Below, piece by piece: positions 26,965 to 34,690 of a stretch of 64,000 nucleotides of DNA. The translations under genes were made by a program, and so were the position numbers. Numbering within the stretch: the stretch's first letter is position 1; each line of letters begins with the position of its first letter. Below the pieces are notes generated by a model that did not search any database, was not told where the DNA came from, and was given only the letters and a program-made list of their open reading frames with translations. The DNA is from Streptococcus mitis. Lineage in GTDB: Bacteria; Bacillota; Bacilli; Lactobacillales; Streptococcaceae. The stretch is from assembly GCF_000722695.1 (NCBI RefSeq), contig NZ_JPFU01000005.1, positions 5,563 through 69,562 of the forward strand, read 5' to 3'.

Positions 26965-27138
26965 TCAACTTTAACCTAAACACACTCCATCCTATGTTTA
27001 GGCTGGTCGTTATCAAAAATAGCTTGATGAAGATATTTTCAAGCCTTCAGGAGATCAAAAGGCTAAGTCTTATTCAATAGTGATTCCCACCACCAAATGT
27101 AACTGGAAAAAACTCTACCTTGGTCACGCTTGGGGGAT
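26957..27138 (+). pseudogene. Decayed 5' fragment of valS, copy 2
   Basis: Starts ATGTCTAATCAACTTTAA and keeps more of the valS start region than copy 1 (SYVAGRYQK-like, then [20 protein letters not shown]), with several stops. It overlaps the end of the orphan membrane gene. Confidence 0.85.
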
Positions 27139-27140
27139 AA

Positions 27141-27235
27141 CCTTCAAAGTAAACGAATCACAAAGAAACTGGGATTTCCTATTCAAGCTTGTATTCGAGT
27201 CCGTAAGAATATCCAATACAGTTGAGATAGGACTT
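27141..27235 (+). pseudogene. Decayed 3' fragment of the GNAT gene, copy 2
   Basis: Same chimera junction as copy 1. TTCAAAGTAAACGAATCAC runs on to encode a [17 protein letters not shown] stretch, then GAATGAGTTAGAGGAG before the full TPR/HhH gene. Confidence 0.82.
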
Positions 27236-27264
27236 ATTAAAGAATGAGTTAGAGGAGAAAATAG

Positions 27265-28506
27265 ATGGCTAAAAAGAAAAATAGAAAAAAAGAATTAAAA
27301 CGCCAGCAAAAGTTGGATATTAAAGTTATTTCTGAAGAGGAGGCTACTTGGACAGAAATCATGGCCCAAAATCCAACTTTTGTAGAACGTCGGACCATTC
27401 AAAATTTCGATGAACTACATACAGCAGTGATGCAATATGCTGATGAATACGGAGAGTATCCAGATGTTCAGCTAATCAATTACCAACTAAAAAATGGAAG
27501 TTTTGACTGGCATGAGGATCATGCTTTATTTAGAGAAGCTATGCATACTCCGAATACACAGAAGCGAAATAAACTGTTAAAGCAAGTTTTAAAAATTAAT
27601 CCAGATTATTTTGCTGCTGATTTTCATTTATTCTTATCAGAAGTTGAAGATTTTGATTTGTCAACTTTTAAAAAAGTATTGGATTTTGAAATTCTAGTTT
27701 TAGAAAAATGGAAAATGAATGGATACAATAGTTGGAATTATTTTGAAGCACGCCCTATCCTGTCTGCTCTGATGTTTCTGATTGAGTATTATATGATGGA
27801 GAACTTCAATTCTAAGGCTATAGAATTGATTGACCTATATTTGAGTAAGCGACCAGAACGGTTTCCTCCTAATTTTGTCTTCTGTATGCTTTCCTTGTAT
27901 CATATTACTGGTCAGGAACTAAAGGTTGAACGTTTCTATCGTGAAGAATTAAATAAAGGGAAACGGGACGATACCATTCTTATTCATGCCATCATCTCTG
28001 CTTTTTCTCAAGGAAAAATTGAGGAAGCCAGTCAGCTATTTGCAAAATTAGTGGAAATCAATGATGAAGCTGTTGAATTCTTTATAGAGGAAGATTGGCA
28101 ATTCAAAGTTATAGATATCGAAGACCAAGAATGCTATTGTCCAAATTCAGTTGAATCGCTACAAGCTAGTTTGTATCCTCTATTTGATTATTTATTAGAA
28201 AATATTATTTTAACGAAATTTTTAACAAACGAAGCCAAAAAGTTCCGCCGTAAACCAGTATTTTCGAATCATTCTAGTATAATAAGAAATTTATCCGAGG
28301 TCACTGACTGGCATTCCTTTATGAACGAGGAAACAATGAAGGGAATTCGGATGGATCTTGTTCACATCTTTGTTGAAAATGGGATTCGTAGGTCTTCAGA
28401 TTTCAAAAAATGGACTGAAAAAGAAGTTCTCGCTTTGAAGGGAATTGGTCCCGTAACCGTTAAAAAGCTGAAAGAAAACGGCATAAAGTTTAAGAACGAG
28501 AAGTAA
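27265..28506 (+). CDS. TPR-like protein with C-terminal helix-hairpin-helix
   Basis: A 413-residue protein. It has a basic N-terminus (MAKKKNRKKELKRQQK), a helical repeat region resembling tetratricopeptide repeats (about 90-270, for example LKQVLKINPDYFAADFHLF and RFYREELNKGKRDDTILI), and a C-terminal HhH module (about 375-413) almost identical to that of the 22759 gene. It is probably a cytoplasmic DNA- or protein-binding factor. A truncated copy lies at 25391. The function is unknown. Confidence 0.72.
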   Translation: MAKKKNRKKELKRQQKLDIKVISEEEATWTEIMAQNPTFVERRTIQNFDELHTAVMQYADEYGEYPDVQLINYQLKNGSFDWHEDHALFREAMHTPNTQKRNKLLKQVLKINPDYFAADFHLFLSEVEDFDLSTFKKVLDFEILVLEKWKMNGYNSWNYFEARPILSALMFLIEYYMMENFNSKAIELIDLYLSKRPERFPPNFVFCMLSLYHITGQELKVERFYREELNKGKRDDTILIHAIISAFSQGKIEEASQLFAKLVEINDEAVEFFIEEDWQFKVIDIEDQECYCPNSVESLQASLYPLFDYLLENIILTKFLTNEAKKFRRKPVFSNHSSIIRNLSEVTDWHSFMNEETMKGIRMDLVHIFVENGIRRSSDFKKWTEKEVLALKGIGPVTVKKLKENGIKFKNEK

Positions 28507-28536
28507 TTGTTTATGGAAGGGGGGAGGTGAATTGTC

Positions 28537-29538
28537 TTGAATGAAATTTCTAATTTCATCCTGTATACTACACCAAATGGCGACGTTCAGCTAGATATCC
28601 TTTTACAAGATGAAAATCTTTGGTTGACTCAAAAAGGTCTTGCAGAGCTCTTTGGAGTTGAACGAAGTGTCATTACAAAGCACTTAAAAAACATTTATGA
28701 TAGTGGTGAGTTGGATAAGGTGTCAACTTGTGCAAAATTTGCACAGGTTCAACAAGAGGGGAATAGAACTGTCAGGCGTGAACTTGAATATTACAATCTG
28801 GATGCTATCATTTCAGTTGGTTATCGTGTAAATTCCAGCAAGGCTACTCAATTTAGAATTTGGGCAACCAAGACCTTGAAAGAGTTTATCATCAAAGGTT
28901 TTGTTTTAGATGATGAACGCTTGAAACAAGGACAGACAGTTTTTGGACAAGATTATTTCCGTGAACTTTTAGAACGGATTCGTTCTATTCGCTCTAGCGA
29001 ACGCCGAATCTATCAACAAATTACGGATATCTTTGCCGAATGTGCCATAGATTATGATCGAAACTCAGATATTACTAAAAATTTCTATGCTATGGTGCAA
29101 AATAAATTTCATTATGCAATTACTGGAAATACTGCTGCAGAAATTATCTATCAGCAAGCCGATGCTAGTAAAGAAAAAATGGGATTAACTACTTGGAAAC
29201 ATGCACCTGATGGACGAGTGCTCAAATCAGATGTAACGGTAGCCAAAAATTATTTGCAAGAAAAAGAAATTCGACAACTAGAGCGAACGGTTACAGCCTA
29301 TTTTGATTATATCGAGGGTTTGGTTGAGCGCCGTAATACTTTTACAATGCGAGGATTGGCAGATAGTATTGATCGCTTTCTATCTTTTAATGAATATGAA
29401 ATCTTAGAAGGAAAAGGAAGTATTTCCAAGAAACAAGCAGACTTAAAAGCCATCCAGGAGTATGAAAAATTTAACCGAACTCAAAAAATTATATCAGACT
29501 TTGATAAACATATTATGAAGATAATGAGAGAAAATTAA
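28537..29538 (+). CDS. rhuM: RhuM family protein (Fic-linked virulence-type)
   Basis: A 333-residue protein. It has an N-terminal winged-helix-like region (LWLTQKGLAELFGVERSVITKHLKNI) and a RhuM core (RRELEYYNLDAIISVGYRVNS, FRIWATKTLKEFIIKGFVLDDERLKQ). The family is scattered among genomic islands and anti-phage neighbourhoods, and its biochemical role is not settled. TTG at 28537 has GGGGAGGTGA just upstream; the nearby ATG at 28541 is out of frame. Confidence 0.85.
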   Translation: MNEISNFILYTTPNGDVQLDILLQDENLWLTQKGLAELFGVERSVITKHLKNIYDSGELDKVSTCAKFAQVQQEGNRTVRRELEYYNLDAIISVGYRVNSSKATQFRIWATKTLKEFIIKGFVLDDERLKQGQTVFGQDYFRELLERIRSIRSSERRIYQQITDIFAECAIDYDRNSDITKNFYAMVQNKFHYAITGNTAAEIIYQQADASKEKMGLTTWKHAPDGRVLKSDVTVAKNYLQEKEIRQLERTVTAYFDYIEGLVERRNTFTMRGLADSIDRFLSFNEYEILEGKGSISKKQADLKAIQEYEKFNRTQKIISDFDKHIMKIMREN

Positions 29539-29660
29539 TGTAAAATTTTCACCGTTTCTTTGCTAATAGAAGATAATGAGAAAAACAAGATGAGTTGAAT
29601 CAAAGCCTATCTTCTACCTACTAATTTTATTTAAAGGTATTAACTAGAAAGGACAAACAC

Positions 29661-32312
29661 ATGTCTAAAGAACTTTCACCTAAATACAATCCAGCCGAGG
29701 TTGAGGCTGGACGTTACCAAAAATGGCTTGATGCGGATGTTTTCAAGCCTTCAGGCGATAAAAAGGCTAAGCCTTATTCAATCGTAATTCCACCACCAAA
29801 TGTAACTGGTAAGCTTCACCTTGGTCACGCTTGGGATACAACGTTGCAGGATATCATCATCCGTCAAAAACGCATGCAAGGTTTTGATACGCTTTGGCTT
29901 CCAGGGATGGACCATGCGGGGATTGCGACTCAAGCTAAGGTTGAGGAGCGCTTGCGTGGTGAGGGCATCAGCCGTTATGACTTGGGGCGTGAAAAATTCC
30001 TAGAGAAAGTCTGGGAATGGAAGGACGAGTATGCCACTACTATCAAGGAACAATGGGGCAAGATGGGGCTCTCTGTAGACTATTCTCGTGAGCGTTTCAC
30101 TCTTGACGAAGGTTTGTCAAAAGCCGTTCGCAAGGTCTTTGTGGACCTTTACAAGAAAGGCTGGATCTACCGTGGTGAGTTTATCATCAACTGGGACCCA
30201 GCAGCTCGCACAGCTCTTTCTGATATCGAGGTCATCCACAAGGATGTCGAAGGTGCCTTCTACCACATGAACTACATGTTAGAAGACGGCTCATGCGCCC
30301 TTGAAGTTGCGACAACTCGTCCTGAGACCATGTTTGGGGACGTTGCGGTTGCGGTCAATCCAGAAGACCCACGCTACAAGGACTTGATTGGTAAAAACGT
30401 CATCCTTCCAATCGCTAATAAATTGATTCCAATCGTTGGAGACGAACACGCGGATCCTGAGTTTGGTACTGGTGTCGTGAAAATCACGCCTGCCCACGAT
30501 CCAAACGACTTCTTGGTTGGTCAACGCCATAACTTGCCACAAGTCAACGTCATGAACGACGACGGAACTATGAATGATTTGGCCTTCGAATTTGCAGGTA
30601 TGGATCGTTTTGAAGCTCGTAAGGCAGTTGTTGCCAAGTTGGAAGAAATCGGTGCCCTCGTCAAAATCGAAAAACGTATCCACAGTGTTGGTCACTCAGA
30701 GCGTACAGGTGTTGTAGTTGAGCCACGCTTGTCTACTCAATGGTTCGTCAAGATGGACCAATTGGCCAAAAATGCTATTGCCAACCAAGACACAGAGGAC
30801 AAGGTTGAATTCTACCCACCTCGTTTCAATGATACTTTCCTTCAATGGATGGAAAATGTTCACGATTGGGTTATCTCTCGTCAGCTCTGGTGGGGTCACC
30901 AAATCCCTGCTTGGTACAATGCTGAGGGTGAAATGTACGTCGGTGAAGAAGCTCCAGAAGGTGACGGATGGACCCAGGACGAAGACGTATTGGATACATG
31001 GTTCAGTTCTGCCCTTTGGCCATTCTCAACCATGGGCTGGCCTGATGTCGACTCAGAAGACTTCAAACGTTACTTCCCAACTTCAACCTTAGTAACAGGT
31101 TACGACATCATCTTCTTCTGGGTGTCTCGTATGATCTTCCAATCTTTGGAATTCACAGGTCGTCAGCCATTCCAAAACGTCCTTATCCACGGTCTTATCC
31201 GTGACGAGCAAGGACGCAAGATGTCTAAGTCACTCGGTAACGGGATTGACCCGATGGATGTCATCGAGAAATACGGTGCCGATGCTCTTCGTTGGTTCCT
31301 TTCAAACGGTTCTGCACCAGGGCAAGACGTGCGCTTCTCTTACGAGAAAATGGATGCTTCATGGAACTTCATTAACAAGATCTGGAACATCTCTCGCTAC
31401 ATCCTCATGAACAATGAAGGTTTGACCCTTGAGCAAGCAACTGCCAATGTGGAAAAAGTGGTTAACAAGGAAGCTGGAAATGTCACAGATCGCTGGATTC
31501 TCCACAACCTCAATGAAACTATCGGAAAAGCGACGGCTAACTTTGATAAGTTTGAGTTTGGTGTGGCTGGGCACATCCTCTACAACTTCATCTGGGATGA
31601 GTTTGCGGACTGGTACGTTGAGTTGACCAAGGAAGTCCTTTATAGCGATAACGAAGAAGAGAAGGTCATCACACGTTCTGTTCTCCTTTATACTTTGGAC
31701 AAGATCCTTCGTCTTCTCCACCCAATCATGCCATTCGTGACAGAGGAAATCTTTGGACAAATCTCAGAAGGCTCTATCGTTACAGCAGAATACCCAACTG
31801 TCAACCCAGCCTTTGAAGACCTTGTTGCCCACACTGGTGTCGAAAGTCTCAAAGACTTGATCCGTGCCGTTCGTAATGCGCGTGCGGAAGTAAACGTAGC
31901 ACCAAGCAAGCCAATCACCATCCTTGTTAAGACAAGCGATAGCGACTTGGAAGCCTTCTTTAACAGCAATGTCAACTACATCAAACGCTTCACAAATCCA
32001 GAACACTTGGAAATCGCATCAACTATTCCTGCACCTGAACTGGCTATGTCAAGCGTCATCACAGGAGCAGAAATCTATCTGCCACTGGCTGACCTCCTCA
32101 ATGTCGAAGAAGAACTGGCTCGTCTCGACAAGGAACTTGCTAAATGGCAAAAAGAACTGGATATGGTCGGTAAGAAGCTCTCTAACGAACGCTTCGTAGC
32201 CAACGCCAAACCAGAAGTCGTCCAAAAAGAACGCGACAAACAAGCTGATTACCAAGCTAAATACGACGCGACCGTCGCACGTATTGATGAGATGAAGAAG
32301 TTGGTTAAATAA
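29661..32312 (+). CDS. valS: Valyl-tRNA synthetase
   Basis: An 883-residue class I aminoacyl-tRNA synthetase that charges tRNA-Val. HIGH is present as HLGH in [15 protein letters not shown] and KMSKS as RKMSKSLGN. An editing domain (about 190-330), an anticodon-binding domain and a C-terminal coiled coil ([19 protein letters not shown]) are present. No T-box lies in the 120 bp before it. The T-box at 23201 is about 6.2 kb upstream, so valS may depend on long read-through or a local promoter. Confidence 0.98.
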   Translation: MSKELSPKYNPAEVEAGRYQKWLDADVFKPSGDKKAKPYSIVIPPPNVTGKLHLGHAWDTTLQDIIIRQKRMQGFDTLWLPGMDHAGIATQAKVEERLRGEGISRYDLGREKFLEKVWEWKDEYATTIKEQWGKMGLSVDYSRERFTLDEGLSKAVRKVFVDLYKKGWIYRGEFIINWDPAARTALSDIEVIHKDVEGAFYHMNYMLEDGSCALEVATTRPETMFGDVAVAVNPEDPRYKDLIGKNVILPIANKLIPIVGDEHADPEFGTGVVKITPAHDPNDFLVGQRHNLPQVNVMNDDGTMNDLAFEFAGMDRFEARKAVVAKLEEIGALVKIEKRIHSVGHSERTGVVVEPRLSTQWFVKMDQLAKNAIANQDTEDKVEFYPPRFNDTFLQWMENVHDWVISRQLWWGHQIPAWYNAEGEMYVGEEAPEGDGWTQDEDVLDTWFSSALWPFSTMGWPDVDSEDFKRYFPTSTLVTGYDIIFFWVSRMIFQSLEFTGRQPFQNVLIHGLIRDEQGRKMSKSLGNGIDPMDVIEKYGADALRWFLSNGSAPGQDVRFSYEKMDASWNFINKIWNISRYILMNNEGLTLEQATANVEKVVNKEAGNVTDRWILHNLNETIGKATANFDKFEFGVAGHILYNFIWDEFADWYVELTKEVLYSDNEEEKVITRSVLLYTLDKILRLLHPIMPFVTEEIFGQISEGSIVTAEYPTVNPAFEDLVAHTGVESLKDLIRAVRNARAEVNVAPSKPITILVKTSDSDLEAFFNSNVNYIKRFTNPEHLEIASTIPAPELAMSSVITGAEIYLPLADLLNVEEELARLDKELAKWQKELDMVGKKLSNERFVANAKPEVVQKERDKQADYQAKYDATVARIDEMKKLVK

Positions 32313-32364
32313 GGCTGATAATATGTGTTTTTTGGTATTTTTTAGAAAGAGAAGAAAAATTTAA

Positions 32365-33189
32365 ATGAATTTTAAAAATATAGTAGAAATATTGACCGGT
32401 TTTATTACATACGGGATACCTGTTTTATCTTTTTTATGGCAAATAAAAAGTGATTCTTCTGCTAAAAAACAAATAGAGTCTATTGTGACTAATTATAATA
32501 ACCAAAACCATTCAAATTTTGACTTTAAGGATATAAATATTCAAAATGGTTACATTCAAGTTAATAATCCACAGAACATAAATATAGAACTAAAGAATGA
32601 ACTCAATAAACTTGAGAAGGATAGATTAGAAGACAAAAAATTTTTATCGAACAATTTATACCTAGTATCTTTTTTGATTATTTTCTTAGTTTTTATTTTC
32701 AATTTAATTATTAAGGATTGGAGTGTTCTCAAAAAAATATCTTCGATTTGGGAAACAAATATAATCAAAGATAATCTAGTTTTATCGTTTGATTCAACTT
32801 TGAAGCAAGTGTTATTAATGGTCTTAATCTATATTATTTTAGTCGTTATTAAGTACTTGCTAGATAAGCAAAGTCTCATCAAAACGTTAGGTTTTATATT
32901 AGCTTTCGTTTTATACTTATTTACTTATTTAGAGATTAAGGACGGCTTTATACTGCTTTTAAAATATCCTGTTATTTCATCTGATTTCTCAATGTTTATT
33001 TCATTGCTTGTAGCATTAATTGTTCTGTCCTTCTTATTCTTTAGTCTGAAAACTCTAATTGAAAGATTGTGCAGTTTGATTTTAGTATACAAGTCCAAAA
33101 TAAAAACAACACTTATTAACACTATTTCTTCTATAAGTGTAGTTATTGCTCCAATATTTATTCTTGTTATAAAATTTATATTTAAATAA
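32365..33189 (+). CDS. Orphan membrane protein with N-terminal polar domain
   Basis: A 274-residue, AT-rich gene. One N-terminal hydrophobic segment is followed by a polar Asn/Lys-rich stretch (about 27-95, with HSNFDFKDINIQNGYIQVNN) and then about five membrane helices (about 97-270). I recognise no family. It sits directly after valS and before a decayed DNA methyltransferase, in a variable stretch. Defence or surface functions are only guesses. Confidence 0.62.
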   Translation: MNFKNIVEILTGFITYGIPVLSFLWQIKSDSSAKKQIESIVTNYNNQNHSNFDFKDINIQNGYIQVNNPQNINIELKNELNKLEKDRLEDKKFLSNNLYLVSFLIIFLVFIFNLIIKDWSVLKKISSIWETNIIKDNLVLSFDSTLKQVLLMVLIYIILVVIKYLLDKQSLIKTLGFILAFVLYLFTYLEIKDGFILLLKYPVISSDFSMFISLLVALIVLSFLFFSLKTLIERLCSLILVYKSKIKTTLINTISSISVVIAPIFILVIKFIFK

Positions 33190-33371
33190 TAGCTACCAAT
33201 TATTTTGGTGTAATATATATTGATGTATACAATAGTGATAAACAAAAGATTGAGAAATGTAATATCAACCTTAATTGATAAAAAGAATAGTTTTTCTATT
33301 ATACTACCTTTCGTATTTTTATAGAAAAATCAATGTTTTAGAAAGCAACTCACTACACAACAAACCCTCTA
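33190..33371. other. Gap without recognisable gene
   Basis: AT-rich sequence with no supported feature between the orphan membrane gene and the methyltransferase remnant. Confidence 0.5.
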
Positions 33372-33585
33372 AGTTCGAACCGCTCTTAGAAGTACAAGTT
33401 TGCAGCATTCTCCTCAGGTGTTGGGGAAATCGAGTTGGGATTTGAACAGACCAACGAGTTCAGAGTGGTGTATGCCAATGAATTTGATAAGTATGCGCGT
33501 CAGACTTATTAGTTCATTTATCCAGATATATCTCGATAATCATATTATTCAATCAAAGAACATTCCAGATGAGGGCACTTTATAG
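33372..33585 (+). pseudogene. Remnant of a cytosine-5 DNA methyltransferase (5' part)
   Basis: One frame reads FAAFSSGVGEIELGFEQTN and then FRVVYANEFDKYARQTY before a TAG. A shifted frame continues LDNHIIQSKNIPDEGT. This is motif I and the region leading to motif IV of Dcm-type enzymes (FAGIGGIELGFE, NEFDKYA, IPD), with the second Gly of motif I changed and frames broken. The catalytic PCQ part is absent. It is a trace of a former restriction-modification system. Confidence 0.8.
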
Positions 33586-33649
33586 TTTATCCAGTTTCCA
33601 ACCAATTTCGTGATTTAATGGTAATGAAGAAAATTGAAAGGACCTTTCT

Positions 33650-34453
33650 ATGCAAGCAACTTACAACATTGACGATCCAAACTTGTCTTATGAAGATAAA
33701 CGTGACTTATGGCAGATCGGTTTTGGCCTACAGAAGGTTGATAATCTAGTACCATCAGCTTATATGGAATCTTTGGCTGAGAAACAATCTCGAGGTGAAC
33801 TGACTTACGAGCAGGTTTATGAAGATGCAACGGCTTATCATCATACCATTGATGCAAGTACGGAGGAGGCAGACTTAGTTTCTCTACGTATTGTAGAACT
33901 ACTGTCTCGAAGAGGCTTTAGCTTCAGCCCTGCGACCCTACTTGCTATTCATAAGGAGTTGTTTCAAGATATATTTGAAGCTTCTATTCCGGTGGGGCAA
34001 TTTCGTCAAACCAATATCACAAAGAATGAACCTGTTTTGAATAGTGAAAGTGTTGTGTACTCTGATTTCTCTATGATTCAAATGACCTTGGATTATGATT
34101 TTAATCAGGAAAGACAAGTTGAATATGCGACACTAACCCAGGCGGATATGGTTAAACAAATCCAGCGTTTTATTTCAGGAATCTGGCAGATTCATCCATT
34201 TCGTGAAGGGAACACTCGGACAGTAACGGTCTTTTTGATTCAGTATCTTCGTGAGTTTGGTTTTGATATTGATAATACACCATTTCAGCAACATTCCAAG
34301 TATTTTCGTGATGCCTTAGTATTAGATAATGCAAAGATTTTACAGCGACGTCCTGAGTTTTTAACAGCTTTTTTTGAAAATCTCTTGCTCGGTGGTCAAA
34401 ATGATTTGTCTTCAGAAAAAATGTATCTAGATTTAGACCTCGATTTTTCATAA
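33650..34453 (+). CDS. Fic family AMPylase-type protein
   Basis: A 267-residue Fic-domain protein. The catalytic loop HPFREGNTRT is close to the HxFx(D/E)GNGR consensus, with Thr in place of the second Gly. The fold is otherwise intact, with an N-terminal region containing DASTEEADLVSLRIVELLSRRG. Fic proteins transfer AMP or related groups and often act as toxins; no separate antitoxin is obvious nearby. Confidence 0.88.
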   Translation: MQATYNIDDPNLSYEDKRDLWQIGFGLQKVDNLVPSAYMESLAEKQSRGELTYEQVYEDATAYHHTIDASTEEADLVSLRIVELLSRRGFSFSPATLLAIHKELFQDIFEASIPVGQFRQTNITKNEPVLNSESVVYSDFSMIQMTLDYDFNQERQVEYATLTQADMVKQIQRFISGIWQIHPFREGNTRTVTVFLIQYLREFGFDIDNTPFQQHSKYFRDALVLDNAKILQRRPEFLTAFFENLLLGGQNDLSSEKMYLDLDLDFS

Positions 34454-34639
34454 TCCTAATACTGAGTAAACATTGAATTTTATGCAAAAATGAAGTAAAT
34501 ATTCTAATAAGAAAACGTATATCATCAAAGTGTTAGTGTCGCTTGATAATATGCGTTTTTTTAATTTTATAGATTGCTCGTTTAAACTCTATTTATCTCG
34601 TACTTTCAGTGCTATTCGGATTTTATTTTCGTGTACAAT

Positions 34640-34670
34640 TTCAGACATTCTTGTTATAATCAGCCTATAG
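34640..34670 (+). promoter_or_regulatory. Promoter of the primase-helicase gene
   Basis: A TTCAGACATTC -35-like stretch and TATAAT -10 within 34640-34665, ahead of AAGGAGGTGA at 34677-34686. Confidence 0.5.
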
Positions 34671-34690
34671 GAATCAAGGAGGTGATTGTT

